The notes: generated from the sequence alone by a model not told the origin. 64,000 bases of DNA from UKL13-2 sp038321965 (GCA_038321965.1 JBBQFL010000002.1:62001-126000), one strand, 5' to 3'. Positions 1 to 9,262 are shown, counted from the first letter of the stretch. Numbers and translations: made by a program.

Positions 1-1
1 G

Positions 2-49
2 CTGGTTGCGGCGGGCGTGTGGCTGGTCGGCGCATTCCGCAGCCAGTAG
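2..49 (+). CDS. C-terminal end of an unidentified membrane protein (partial)
   Basis: The window opens inside a reading frame that ends at a TAG at 47-49. The 15 visible residues (ending GVWLVGAFRSQ) are hydrophobic and could be the last membrane helix of a protein encoded mostly outside the window. The next gene begins only 24 bases later with its own ribosome binding site, which fits a gene boundary here. No function can be assigned from this fragment. Confidence 0.4.
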   Translation: MVAAGVWLVGAFRSQ

Positions 50-73
50 CGTTTCGAGAAAAGGACACTCCCC

Positions 74-468
74 GTGCGCGCCAATCAGCATTGGCATTTA
101 TTTTGTCTCGCCACGACATGGTGGACGCTGTATTTCGTCCTCGGGCTACCGAGCAATTATTTCCAGTCCACATCGCTGTGGCTGGTTTTAGTCTTTGGGG
201 AAATTGCACCTGCGTTTGCGCTGGTTTTTTCTGCTGGAAGCGCTGCTCACGCTCGTCGCAACACGCGTGGCGGATTGCCATGTGGATTGCGTTTTACATG
301 ACGGTGCCACTGTTTTGCTACGACTATCTTTACCTCGCAGTACACCAGCAGCGCGGCTGGGCATTCCTGGAAACGCACTGGTATCTGACTGCGTTTTACA
401 TCATCCCGTGGCTACTCTTGCCGCCGATTGCGTGGAAGGCAAGTTCACGAAATTTGATCGGGCGGTAG
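74..468 (+). pseudogene. Small polytopic membrane protein gene broken by two frameshifts
   Basis: A GTG start at 74 follows a GAGAAAAGGA ribosome binding site. The protein begins as a convincing membrane protein (WWTLYFVLGLPSNYF, then VFGEIAPAFALVF), but the sensible reading moves from frame 2 to frame 3 near the run of six T at 225-230 (giving LEALLTLVATRV), and then to frame 1 near 255-275 (giving WRIAMWIAFYMTVP through to PWLLLPPIAWKA), ending at TAG 466-468. Joined, the pieces make a protein of about 130 residues with four likely membrane helices. No single frame contains all of it. Either the gene is decaying, or two single-base errors lie in this stretch; the first, in a homopolymer, is a typical place for an error. 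The family was not recognised. Confidence 0.6.
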
Positions 469-493
469 CATCTTGATACCACCGGGCCATTGC

Positions 494-515
494 TGACTCT
501 GGCTTGACAGAGTCA
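494..515. terminator. Hairpin between convergent genes
   Basis: Two 8-bp arms (TGACTCTG at 494-501 and CAGAGTCA at 508-515) are perfectly complementary around a 6-base loop, and one more C-G pair extends the stem. There is no T run on either side, so it is at best a weak or Rho-assisted terminator between the frameshifted membrane-protein gene and the peptidase gene that faces it. Confidence 0.35.
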
Positions 516-632
516 GTGGCACAGCTCACGAAACTCCTTATTCGGCGAGCTTCTTCAGGCCTTTCTGGCCCGCAAGCCGCACCTGTGCTTGTGTTTCACT
601 TTATATGTATGGAGGCGACCTCAACGAAAACA

Positions 633-2108
633 CTAAACCGCGCCCGCCAATACAATCGCAACTGCTGCGGTCAGCTTCTTCGCATACGGCACATGCAAAA
701 ACTCATTCGGTCCGTGCGCGTTCGATTGCGGCCCAAGCACGCCGGTGATCAGCATCTGTGCATCTGGAAACTTCACCCCCAGCATCGCCATAAACGGAAT
801 GGTCCCGCCCTCGCCCAGATAAGCCGCAGGTTTGCCATAAAATGTTTGCGAGGCGACATCAAGGACAGCCGATAGCCATGGCGCGATGACGGGCGCATTC
901 CAGCCGGACGCGGCTTGCTCGAAGTTGCACGTCACGCGCGCGGAATACGGGGGATCGTTCTCCAGTGTCTGCTTCAAGTGCGTCGCGGCCATTTCGGCGT
1001 CGACCAGAGGTGGCAACCGAAGTGAAAGTTTCAACGACGTGTACGGGCGCTGAACGTTGCCACCCATTTCGATACTGGGCAAACCATCGGCGCCGGTCAC
1101 GGCCAGCGCAGCGCGCCAGGTGCGGTTCAAGATCAGTTCGACCGGATCCTTCGTTGCTGGCTGCACAAAGGTGAATTTGCCACCATCGTCGCAGCAGCTG
1201 TCCCACGGGAATCGCTTCCACATGGCTTCGCCGAGGATGTCAGCGGCTTGTCTGGCCTGGGTCACACGCTCGACGGGAATGTCGCAATTGAATGCGGCGG
1301 GCTTGACCACACCGGTACGCGAATCGTCGATGCGATCAAGCAATTGCCGCGCGATGCGAAACGACGACGGCACCACGCCACCTGCATCTCCCGAATGCAC
1401 GCCCTCGGTCAGCACATTGACAGTGAGCGTGCCATTGACGAGGCCACGCAGCGAGGTCGTAACCCATAGCTGGTCGTAATTGCCGGCGCCAGAATCGAGC
1501 GCAACGACCAACTTCACATTGCCCATGCGCGGGGCCAATGCTTCGAGATAAAACGGTAAATCGTAGCTGCCACTCTCTTCGCAGGTTTCGATCAAGCCCA
1601 CGCAATGCGGGCGCGCAACGCCTTGTTTGTCCAGCGCCACGATCGCCGACAGTGCCGAGAACACGGCATAGCCATCGTCGGCTGCGCCACGTCCATACAG
1701 CTTTCCATCCTCATAAACCGGAATCCACGGGCCCAGCCCGGCGCGCCAACCGGTCATTTCCGGCTGCTTGTCAAGATGACCATATAACAGGACCGTCTGC
1801 CCGGCAGCAACACCACCGGTCGCCGGAATATCGAAAAACAACACCGGCGTGCGGCCGTCGACGCGTATCACTTCCAGCGTCAGGCCGGCGACATCCTGTG
1901 ACAGCACCCATTTGCGCGCTTGCTCAATCACTGCGTCCAGGAAGCCATGTTTGGCCCAGTCGCGGTCAAAGCCTGGAGACTTTGCAGGGATCTTTACATA
2001 CTCGATCAATTGCGGAACAATTTCTGCGTCCCAATGCCGCGAAACGTCGTCGAGCAACTGTGCGGTGTTCAGGGAAGAGATAGCGGGAATGGCGTCGCGG
2101 GCGGTCAT
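633..2108 (-). CDS. M20 family metallopeptidase (dipeptidase type)
   Basis: This is a 491-residue cytoplasmic zinc peptidase of the M20 family, which hydrolyses dipeptides or related amides. The metal and catalytic signature is complete: YGHLDKQP (His111, Asp113), GRGAADDG with the bridging Asp144, the catalytic EE pair at 177-178, Asp205 in ALDSG, and a C-terminal metal His in NAHGPNE. The lid or dimerisation domain lies between the two halves of the catalytic domain. The frame can be extended upstream to a TTG at 2159, but the ATG at 2108 gives a normal M20 N-terminus and was chosen. The gene stands alone and faces the broken membrane-protein gene. The exact substrate cannot be read from sequence; carnosinase-like or Xaa-His dipeptidases are the nearest types. 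Confidence 0.88.
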   Translation of the reverse strand: MTARDAIPAISSLNTAQLLDDVSRHWDAEIVPQLIEYVKIPAKSPGFDRDWAKHGFLDAVIEQARKWVLSQDVAGLTLEVIRVDGRTPVLFFDIPATGGVAAGQTVLLYGHLDKQPEMTGWRAGLGPWIPVYEDGKLYGRGAADDGYAVFSALSAIVALDKQGVARPHCVGLIETCEESGSYDLPFYLEALAPRMGNVKLVVALDSGAGNYDQLWVTTSLRGLVNGTLTVNVLTEGVHSGDAGGVVPSSFRIARQLLDRIDDSRTGVVKPAAFNCDIPVERVTQARQAADILGEAMWKRFPWDSCCDDGGKFTFVQPATKDPVELILNRTWRAALAVTGADGLPSIEMGGNVQRPYTSLKLSLRLPPLVDAEMAATHLKQTLENDPPYSARVTCNFEQAASGWNAPVIAPWLSAVLDVASQTFYGKPAAYLGEGGTIPFMAMLGVKFPDAQMLITGVLGPQSNAHGPNEFLHVPYAKKLTAAVAIVLAGAV

Positions 2109-2238
2109 GTCGAAGTCTCGGTAGGCAAAGGGATGAGGTGGGATAGTGGGATAACGCAAAATGCAATTTTACTGCGGAGCGGCGTTACAAGGGCCGGATA
2201 CTGCGCCGCGTCAGCACATCAACGGAGGCCTCGCGTGA

Positions 2239-2715
2239 CTAATTGCGACAGGCAATCGGCAACCATCTAAGCGGTATATTGGTTTGATTGGACCCCATCA
2301 CAGCCATGCCGTTGGGCACAGGCGTGTTATTGCACAGCCAGGCGATAGGCACGGTCGGCGCATCTTTAACAATAGCCGGTCGTAACGTCAACTGTTTGCC
2401 GACGATGGAGGAATTGACGTTGTTGCCAAATTTGATGGTGACCGCGCCGCCGTCGATGCTGATTTCCGAAACCACATTACTGACCAGCTTTTCTTTCGGC
2501 GGGACTCCTGCGTCCTCATTGCTATTGGGTAATTCGTTCTTTGCAACATAGAAAGCGTTCACGCCGTTCTTGGCAAGAGTGGCAAGCGCAATGCCGTCCT
2601 GCACCTGAAGCTGCACATTGCGGTCGAGAAAGGTGGGGGCAGCCAGCAGCGCGAGGATAGCGATGATGGCCATCACCATCACCAGTTCGATCATCGAAAA
2701 ACCACGTGCGGCCAT
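2239..2715 (-). CDS. Type IV pilin-like protein (prepilin leader)
   Basis: This is a 158-residue pilin or minor pilin. Starting at the ATG at 2715, the leader is MAARG followed by FSMIELVMVMAIIAILALL, a textbook class III signal: Gly before the prepilin peptidase cut, Phe as first mature residue and Glu at position 5. A longer start would put 24-37 unusual residues before the leader. The C-terminus has two cysteines (WLCNN and PIAC) and an IPLRWLPIAC motif, as in the disulphide loop of PilA-type pilins. No pilus assembly genes lie nearby, so this is an isolated copy. It may be the major pilin of a system encoded elsewhere or a minor or competence pilin. Confidence 0.82.
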   Translation of the reverse strand: MAARGFSMIELVMVMAIIAILALLAAPTFLDRNVQLQVQDGIALATLAKNGVNAFYVAKNELPNSNEDAGVPPKEKLVSNVVSEISIDGGAVTIKFGNNVNSSIVGKQLTLRPAIVKDAPTVPIAWLCNNTPVPNGMAVMGSNQTNIPLRWLPIACRN

Positions 2716-2909
2716 GACACTACCCGAAAGTGAATGGGTCGATTTTACCGCCATCGGCAGAGTGAAGCAGAAACAAAAGGGCAGAAAGGCGCACCACGGC
2801 AAACCCGCGTTGTTCCTACAGCCCAATTGAGGCGTCGCCTACATGCCGCGCAAGGCACCGGACTTATATTGTTGTTGTGGCAAGCCGCCACGGTATCAAA
2901 GGAATGAAC

Positions 2910-3518
2910 ATGCAAACAGCCCAAATGAATTCCCCACGATTCAGCTATCAAGCCGCTGCACCAGTGCTGACAAACACGCAGCCAACGCTTGACGATTTCA
3001 GACCAGTACATGGCAGCTATGTTGGCAGTTTTTCGGGGCAAACTCGTCAGCCAATATGGATCGCCGTCGGCATGATTGTCGTCGTGGCCGGTATTGCAGC
3101 AGGCGTCAACATGTATTCAGCCAGCCATACCGCAAAGATTGAGTCGGTTGCACCGAGGGAGACCGCCTTTGTTGAACCCGGCACGCCTGCAGTTGCACCT
3201 AAAGTGCCAGCATCGGCAGAAGCGCCGGTTGCCAAGGAAATTATCGCCAACGGCGTTCCCGTAGCCGCGGCCAAAGCGAGCGAGGTTCCAGCCACCGCCA
3301 AGGCGACTGTGAGCGCCAAGCCTGCGACGGCGATCACAAAGAAAGTGGCTCCGCTCCCGGCAGAACCGGCACAGATGGTCGCGCCACCTCAAGTGGTCCC
3401 TGCAACCCCGCCAATAGTGGAGCCAGTCACTGCGCCATTGCCAATCGTGATCGAGAAGCCGATTGCACCAGTACCTGCACCTGTGCCTGACGCGCCACCG
3501 GTTGACCCAAAACCATAG
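2910..3518 (+). CDS. Single-pass membrane protein with Pro/Ala-rich periplasmic tail
   Basis: The protein has 202 residues from the ATG at 2910, which follows AAAGGA at good spacing; an ATG two codons upstream is an alternative. About 50 polar residues are followed by one membrane helix (IWIAVGMIVVVAGIAAGV, near residues 50-67) and then some 130 residues rich in Ala, Pro, Val and Lys and free of recognisable motifs. This resembles the anchor-plus-spacer layout of TonB-like or wall-spanning proteins, but the folded C-terminal domain of TonB is missing. It is a single-gene unit divergent from the pilin gene and closed by a strong terminator. Function unknown. Confidence 0.7.
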   Translation: MQTAQMNSPRFSYQAAAPVLTNTQPTLDDFRPVHGSYVGSFSGQTRQPIWIAVGMIVVVAGIAAGVNMYSASHTAKIESVAPRETAFVEPGTPAVAPKVPASAEAPVAKEIIANGVPVAAAKASEVPATAKATVSAKPATAITKKVAPLPAEPAQMVAPPQVVPATPPIVEPVTAPLPIVIEKPIAPVPAPVPDAPPVDPKP

Positions 3519-3531
3519 ACCCGTCACGTGC

Positions 3532-3569
3532 AAAAGCCGGAATCACTTGGAAGTGATTCCGGCTTTTTT
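3532..3569 (+). terminator. Strong Rho-independent terminator
   Basis: A 17-base arm beginning AAAAGCCGGAATC is mirrored by its complement ending in GGCTTTTTT, with a two-base loop at 3549-3550. The run of T after the stem makes it a classic intrinsic terminator for the Pro/Ala-rich protein gene ending at 3518. The A run on the other side may let it work in both directions. Confidence 0.9.
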
Positions 3570-3654
3570 ATGGGCAGGCAACCAGCTAAAACGATGCAAG
3601 ACGCCGTGATCGTAGCCAGCCTCAAGTTCGCGCACGATACGGTGCGCGTACGTC

Positions 3655-3984
3655 TCAGCCATCCATGCCGAAGCTGATAATCTGACAGTTGGTGGTTTCG
3701 TACTGTACAAAATAGGTGCGATTGTTGGACTTCACAAACAGGTAGAACGCGATAAACCGATTGGCGATCTCGATTCCGCCAGGCGTCGTCAGGACGATGC
3801 AATTGCCCCCCGGGAATGTCGAGACGCCCGGCGTTGGCAATCGGTACAGCGCCAGTGTGCCAGTGGTGTATTGCTCAAATCGGACTTTGTCAGCCGTTTC
3901 CGTATAAAGCGATGGCGCGGCGATCGATGTGGCAGAAAACGCCACTAGGAGAAATGCAATTGCAAGCTTCAGGGTTTTCATCAT
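3655..3984 (-). CDS. Small secreted protein of unknown function
   Basis: The protein has 109 residues from the ATG at 3984, which is preceded by AAGGTG. A second ATG at 3981 and a GTG at 3990 are less well placed. It starts with a signal peptide (MKTLKLAIAFLLVAFSATSIAA, cut before PSLYTE), leaving a mature domain of about 85 residues with two cysteines (GGNCIVL and TTNCQII) that could form a disulphide. It lies downstream of the large secreted protease on the same strand, with about 90 bases between them, so the two might be co-transcribed. The family was not recognised. Confidence 0.65.
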   Translation of the reverse strand: MMKTLKLAIAFLLVAFSATSIAAPSLYTETADKVRFEQYTTGTLALYRLPTPGVSTFPGGNCIVLTTPGGIEIANRFIAFYLFVKSNNRTYFVQYETTNCQIISFGMDG

Positions 3985-4075
3985 ATGCACCTTATCGTAA
4001 GTGATTCATCATAAACCTTCTTGTCGCTGCGGTGATCATGTGCCAGCGATGACTGGCAGCTATCCGGTCGCGACG

Positions 4076-6787
4076 TCACAACAACAACATAAGCAGTGGA
4101 ACCAAAGGAAAGACGCCGGTGGTCGCGGCATTGACCGTTTGCGTGAGCGCGCTGGATGTGCTCGAGATGTAGGTTACGTTGCCCGAGTACTGGCCAGTGA
4201 TGCTGTGGGCTCCTTCGGTGAGGGCGCTGGTGACGCATTGTGCAGAGCCACTAACGATCGGCACCGCCGAACAACCGCTAATGACGGTTGCGCCATCGCG
4301 AAATACGACAAACCCGGTCGGCGAACCCGCACTTCCGGTCACCGTTGCGGTGAACGTCACCGATTGCCCCACACTGGATGGATTTACCGCGGCGGTCAGC
4401 GTCGACGTCGAATTTGCGAGCACCAGTGGCAATGCCAGCGCGTCGATCCAGGCACGGTCGGCGCAGGCGGCCCCGCCTTGGGACGGCGGCGTTACATTTC
4501 CGTTGCAGGCGAACGCCAATCTATTCTTGTAGCGCCAAATCAAGGTGTGTGAGCCTGCCGTAATTTGATATGAGTACGGCTTCCATCCGGTCTCACCGCT
4601 GTCTGATAACACGACTGTGTTGTCGACCAGAAAATCTAGCAGGCCAAAGTCTTGGTAACTCGATACGTTGTACGCAAAGGTAACAATGCCGGCATTGAAA
4701 TTGCCAGTAAATGTCAAATCGGAAGTACTACTGCTATTTATGACCTGCGCCGATCTCAGGCTGTTGGCGCCCTCGTAGACCCGATCGGTTGCCACCGCCC
4801 ATGCCAGCGAACCGGAAGTGACAAAATTGCTGGGGAAAGTACCTCCAGGTGGCCAGTCTTCGGTGATGACACCGGAGGCGACACTGGGGGAGCCCAGATA
4901 AACGCCGGTCACACCTGTTGGGTTGGACAGTGTCACGGTGAAGGTCCCGCCCCCCTTCGTGGTCGCACTGTTGATGACCGGAACAGAAACTGTCTTGCTG
5001 GCAGTATCCATGTCGCTCCAAGACACATTTCCAACGGTCTGCGTATAGTCGAGCCCCGCGAGCAGTGTGCCATTCGATGTGGCGTAGGTGGAGGATATTG
5101 CCCCGGACGAGCCGCCAACGCGGTTTACCGTAAGATTGAGTACTCCGCCTGCTTTCGGTGCTGAGAACGTGGATGCAGTGAACTGAATCGATCCCGGCAA
5201 TGTGGCCACAGCGGTTGACTTGACAGCCGATAGGTTGAAGCGGTTGTTATTCATGGCCAAAGCATTGTTGGCAGAATTGTTAGCTAACTCACTAACGCCG
5301 CATAATCTTGTTGCACCGCCTGTCGGACCGCAAGTTATGTTCGGATTTGAAAATCTGAGTACTTTGGGATTGAAATAGCTCATGATCGTCCCGAAATTAT
5401 TGGCTGTAATCCCGGTAGTAGTGGTGCATTGAGGACCGTCGGCCGTGGTGCACGAGGGAGGAGAGGCGTTAGGCGCGGAATTGTTTAACAACAGGGAATT
5501 GCAGGTCAGCACGCCGCTATCGCAGTAATAATAACCAAACGCGTAGGGAGGCGTTCGGCTGCTAAGGGTGGGAGTCCCGCCCTCTTCCCAGGCGACAGTG
5601 GCTCGGTCATGACTGTTTCCCATGTTGTGGCCGACCTCATGGAGAAATACCGTTTCGCAACCTTGCACGCAGCCCGTAATGACCGAATACATAATGTTGG
5701 GCTCAGGCGGATTGGGCACCCACGCAATGCCGCTGCCACCAAAGTCGCTGCCGTTTCTCTGGAAAGAAACGACGTCTGCGCCGTAGGTGTTGCGCAGCGT
5801 TTCGATGCTCGAAAACACACCCGCTCCACCCATTACGCCGTTTTTCAACACCGGCGTGATCGCATCCAGTGCCAAGCCATCATCACCCGTGTCTGGGTAA
5901 TCGACCACCGTCACGTAAACAAGACGCATGGTGATGGCAATTTCACTCTGAGCGTAGGAGTCATTGGCGGTCGTGACCAGAAAATTCATTCGTGTCATCA
6001 AATTGCCGCCTAGCCGATTGGCGAGACCAGTGGTAACTACGAACATGAAATCGACCACAGCCTGTCCCGTTGGCGTAGCAGTGGATAGGCCGACCGTGTT
6101 GACACCGGCAATCGAAGTAAGAATTGTGGGTTCACCACGCGGTTTCGCGCCTTTGTTTCTACCCTCAACCGGCGGCATGCGCGCGTCGTGGCTTAGATTG
6201 ATCGTTGGTAGGTACGGCTCCTCGGCTGCCATATCGATGAGCCAGTCGTGACCAGGTCCTGGTACCAACCGGTATTCTCCAGTCGGCGTCTGGATGCTGG
6301 CGTAGGTGCCTGCCGGGCCGGCAGTGATGATGGCGCGATAATTTTTACCGTGATCTTTAAGATAACCGGTCCACGAGGCAATGCCATCACCGTGCGTCTG
6401 TGCGAGTTCCACAACGATCGTGTAACGCCGTGCATTCGGAAGCGTGAAATCCATTTCGCCACCGCTACGCACGTGCTGCATTTGAGCGGCGTTGAATTGA
6501 ACCCGCGTTGCCTGCGTCGTTATGCCCGCGGCGTTTGAGAGGCTGATCGCGCCAGCATCGCCACTGCTGCTTCTTGCATTTTGCGTGGCAGCAGATTCGG
6601 GGTTAACCGGCGGCGCCAAGGGGCTCTCGATGGATGTGCCTGGGACAGTGTTCTGACTAGCATACGGGAGCACAAGTTGGACGGGTTGCGCGTTTGCAAC
6701 CCCAGCAAACGCCGACAGCGCGCAAAGCATCACTGCAGCAATCCACTTCAAGGCGAAGTGATTCCATCGGGCTCTGTCGATCTCCAT
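4076..6787 (-). CDS. Secreted reprolysin-like metzincin protease with Calx-beta and Ig-like domains
   Basis: This 903-residue exported zinc protease starts at an ATG behind AGGAGAG. A signal peptide ends at GVANAQ. The zinc site is HEVGHNMGNSHD at residues 383-394, the HExxHxxGxxHD motif of metzincins, and the downstream Met-turn is probably the TIMSYF segment. Behind the catalytic domain come a Calx-beta-like repeat (GLDYTQTVGNVSWSDMD and nearby), a region resembling a carbohydrate-binding or concanavalin-like module, and a bacterial Ig-like repeat (SVGQSVTFTATVTGS). The protein ends with a short hydrophobic stretch (FPLVPLLMLLL) and no basic tail, which looks like an incomplete C-terminal sorting signal. 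It probably degrades extracellular proteins. The substrate is unknown. Confidence 0.85.
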   Translation of the reverse strand: MEIDRARWNHFALKWIAAVMLCALSAFAGVANAQPVQLVLPYASQNTVPGTSIESPLAPPVNPESAATQNARSSSGDAGAISLSNAAGITTQATRVQFNAAQMQHVRSGGEMDFTLPNARRYTIVVELAQTHGDGIASWTGYLKDHGKNYRAIITAGPAGTYASIQTPTGEYRLVPGPGHDWLIDMAAEEPYLPTINLSHDARMPPVEGRNKGAKPRGEPTILTSIAGVNTVGLSTATPTGQAVVDFMFVVTTGLANRLGGNLMTRMNFLVTTANDSYAQSEIAITMRLVYVTVVDYPDTGDDGLALDAITPVLKNGVMGGAGVFSSIETLRNTYGADVVSFQRNGSDFGGSGIAWVPNPPEPNIMYSVITGCVQGCETVFLHEVGHNMGNSHDRATVAWEEGGTPTLSSRTPPYAFGYYYCDSGVLTCNSLLLNNSAPNASPPSCTTADGPQCTTTTGITANNFGTIMSYFNPKVLRFSNPNITCGPTGGATRLCGVSELANNSANNALAMNNNRFNLSAVKSTAVATLPGSIQFTASTFSAPKAGGVLNLTVNRVGGSSGAISSTYATSNGTLLAGLDYTQTVGNVSWSDMDTASKTVSVPVINSATTKGGGTFTVTLSNPTGVTGVYLGSPSVASGVITEDWPPGGTFPSNFVTSGSLAWAVATDRVYEGANSLRSAQVINSSSTSDLTFTGNFNAGIVTFAYNVSSYQDFGLLDFLVDNTVVLSDSGETGWKPYSYQITAGSHTLIWRYKNRLAFACNGNVTPPSQGGAACADRAWIDALALPLVLANSTSTLTAAVNPSSVGQSVTFTATVTGSAGSPTGFVVFRDGATVISGCSAVPIVSGSAQCVTSALTEGAHSITGQYSGNVTYISSTSSALTQTVNAATTGVFPLVPLLMLLL

Positions 6788-6887
6788 ACATGTCTCTCCT
6801 GTCAGGCAATACCTGACGCTCTGCTGTGCAAGGCTCTGTGTTACTTCCGTTACCCAACTGGCGACCCTAAATAGCCGACGCCTAAAG

Positions 6888-7574
6888 TTATTCTAGACGT
6901 ATTCCAAAATTTTTACTTTGCGCAAGTGCCGCACTCGCACCCTTACAAACTGTGACGGCCTCGTCGCGATTGACCACCGTGACGTTCAAGTCGCGCAATA
7001 AGCCGTCCTTTAGCCCGTAAATCCAGCCATGCACCGCGAGCTCCTGGCCACTGTCCCAGGCATCGCGCACGATCGTAGTCTGGCAAACGTTTGCCACTTG
7101 CTCGATCACATTGAGTTCGCACAGTCGGTCGAGCCGCTGTTCATCGAGACCGATTGCCTTGAGCGCATCCGCATGCTTGTCGCGCACATCATGCACATGG
7201 TGCAACCAATTGTCCGCAAGGCCAACACGCTGATCAAATAGCGCTGCACGCACGCCGCCACAGCCATAGTGGCCAACCACCATGATGTGCTGCACCTTCA
7301 GCACGTCGACAGCGAACTGGATGACAGACAGGCAGTTGAGATCGGTGTGCACCACCACGTTGGCGATATTGCGATGAACGAAAACTTCACCCGGCATTAG
7401 ACCGACGATTTCGTTCGCCGGTACCCGGCTGTCGGAGCAGCCGATCCACAGAAACTGCGGGTTTTGTTGCTTGGCGAGCTGCTCAAAAAAATCCGGCTGC
7501 TGGGCGCGAATGCGCTCTGCCCAGGCGCGGTTGCTTTTGAAGAGACTTTCGAGGTTCTTGTCTTGCAGGGGCAT
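6888..7574 (-). CDS. can: Beta-class carbonic anhydrase
   Basis: This is a 228-residue cytoplasmic enzyme that interconverts CO2 and bicarbonate and so feeds carboxylases. The zinc ligands Cys46 (in CSDSR), His102 and Cys105 (in HYGCGG) are all present, as is the Asp48-Arg50 pair that gates the active site. Length and sequence match E. coli Can/CynT-type enzymes. It lies about 100 bases upstream of the metzincin gene on the same strand and about 90 bases downstream of asnS, and appears to be a separate unit. Confidence 0.95.
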   Translation of the reverse strand: MPLQDKNLESLFKSNRAWAERIRAQQPDFFEQLAKQQNPQFLWIGCSDSRVPANEIVGLMPGEVFVHRNIANVVVHTDLNCLSVIQFAVDVLKVQHIMVVGHYGCGGVRAALFDQRVGLADNWLHHVHDVRDKHADALKAIGLDEQRLDRLCELNVIEQVANVCQTTIVRDAWDSGQELAVHGWIYGLKDGLLRDLNVTVVNRDEAVTVCKGASAALAQSKNFGIRLE

Positions 7575-7663
7575 TTGATTTCCATGATTTACTCTCGCAG
7601 CCAGAATGGTTGCGCTGCGGTACTTTTGCCCTTCGCACAGACAGGGCGAGACAATATGGTCGA

Positions 7664-9073
7664 CTAGTACCTCGCACTTCCCGGCGTGCGCGGAAACGGA
7701 ATCACATCCCGCACATTCGATAATCCCGTAATGTATGAAACCGTCCGCTCAAACCCCAGACCAAAGCCCGCGTGCGGCACGGTGCCATAGCGCCTCAGGT
7801 CGCGGTACCAGCCATAATGCGCGACATCGAGCCCACATTCAACCATGCGCTTGTCGAGGACATCGAGACGCTCTTCGCGCTGCGAGCCGCCGATGATTTC
7901 GCCGATGCCTGGCGCCAGCACATCCATTGCTGCCACCGTTCTCTCGTCATCGGAAAGGCGCATGTAAAACGCCTTGATCTCTTTCGGATAATTCATGAGC
8001 ACAGTCGGGCCGTTGACGTGTTTCTCGGCAATATAGCGCTCATGCTCGGATTGCAGATCAATTCCCCATTTCACCGGATATTCGAATTTTTCTTTCGCGT
8101 TTTCCAATATCTTGATGGCATCGGTGTAATCCATCCGCACGAATTCAGACTTGACGATGTTTTCAAGTTTGGCGATCAACCCTTTCTCGATACGCTCTTC
8201 AAAAAACGCCATGTCGTCGGCGCGCTCACTCAACACCGTGGTAATGACAAATTTCAGCATCGCCTCTGCCAGCGTCGCGTCGTCCGCCAAATCGGCGAAG
8301 GCGATTTCCGGTTCGATCATCCAGAATTCGGCGAGGTGGCGGGAGGTGTTGGAATTCTCGGCGCGAAAGGTAGGCCCAAAAGTGTAAACCTTGGAAAGCG
8401 CCATGCAGTAGGTCTCAACATTCAGTTGGCCCGAGACTGTCAGGAAGGCTTCGCGGCCAAAAAAATCCTGACTGAAATCGACTTTACCGTCGGGCGTTTT
8501 GGGCAGATTCATCATGTCAAGCGTCGATACGCGGAACAACTCACCCGCACCTTCGGCGTCGGCCGCAGTGATGATGGGCGTATTCACCCACAGAAAACCG
8601 TGCTCGTGAAAGAAGCGGTGGATCGCCGACGCGATGGTGTGGCGCACCCGCGTGGCGGCACCGATGACGTTGGTGCGCGGACGCAGATGGGCGACCTCGC
8701 GCAGAAACTCCATCGTGTGCGCCTTTGGGGTGATCGGGTAAGTGTCCGGATCGTCCACCCAGCCGACGACCTTGATAGCGGTAGCCTGCATTTCAAAGGG
8801 TTGACCTTTTGCGGGCGATGCCACGATCAGTCCGGTGGCTTCTATCGCGCAACCAGCGGTGAGCTTTTGCACTTCATCGGCGTAATTGACGAGCGTGTTG
8901 GGTGCCACGACCTGCACCGGATGAAAGCAGGAACCATCAGAAACGTTGACGAATGAAATGCCGGCCTTGGAATCGCGGCGGGTTTTTACCCAACCCTTGA
9001 TGGTGATCGGAATATGCGATGGGCCCAGCGATGCTTTGCCGGAGAGAATATCGAGACAGCTAAAGGAGGTCAT
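7664..9073 (-). CDS. asnS: Asparaginyl-tRNA synthetase
   Basis: This 469-residue class IIb aminoacyl-tRNA synthetase charges tRNA-Asn with asparagine in the cytoplasm. An N-terminal OB-fold anticodon-binding domain (IKGWVKTRRDSK) is followed by the catalytic core with motif 2 (GPTFRAENSNTSRHLAEFW) and motif 3 (GFGLGFERTVSYITGL). The frame is open 64 codons upstream, but the start at 9073 matches the family N-terminus (MTSFSCLDILSG). Its presence suggests direct charging of tRNA-Asn, although GatCAB could coexist elsewhere in the genome. Confidence 0.96.
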   Translation of the reverse strand: MTSFSCLDILSGKASLGPSHIPITIKGWVKTRRDSKAGISFVNVSDGSCFHPVQVVAPNTLVNYADEVQKLTAGCAIEATGLIVASPAKGQPFEMQATAIKVVGWVDDPDTYPITPKAHTMEFLREVAHLRPRTNVIGAATRVRHTIASAIHRFFHEHGFLWVNTPIITAADAEGAGELFRVSTLDMMNLPKTPDGKVDFSQDFFGREAFLTVSGQLNVETYCMALSKVYTFGPTFRAENSNTSRHLAEFWMIEPEIAFADLADDATLAEAMLKFVITTVLSERADDMAFFEERIEKGLIAKLENIVKSEFVRMDYTDAIKILENAKEKFEYPVKWGIDLQSEHERYIAEKHVNGPTVLMNYPKEIKAFYMRLSDDERTVAAMDVLAPGIGEIIGGSQREERLDVLDKRMVECGLDVAHYGWYRDLRRYGTVPHAGFGLGFERTVSYITGLSNVRDVIPFPRTPGSARY

Positions 9074-9202
9074 GGTCAGGCAGCCATTTTGGGGATACGT
9101 GCATTTTATCGTGTTTGATTTAGGGCTTCCGCGATTGATCGGCCTTCGCGGCCATGTGCACTCGCGCATTACGCTGCGCAAAGCCGGAATGGATAATTGC
9201 CA

Positions 9203-9262
9203 AACTCTAGCGCTGGTGAGACTTTCGGGCCATAAATGCTCCGAACACCGCGCCAATATTGG
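9203..9262 (+). repeat. Dispersed palindromic intergenic repeat, copy 1
   Basis: This stretch resembles the copy at 14343-14403: both begin AACTCT, carry CTTTCGGG in the left half, and end in GCGCCAATA(C/T)TGG. The arms TTCGG and CCGAA pair. It sits in the gap between divergent asnS and srkA. Confidence 0.5.

Noticed and set aside
7772..8956. Long plus-strand frame (394 codons) opposite asnS
   Set aside because: It is the antisense of a clear asnS gene and has no family features; long shadow frames are common in GC-rich genes.
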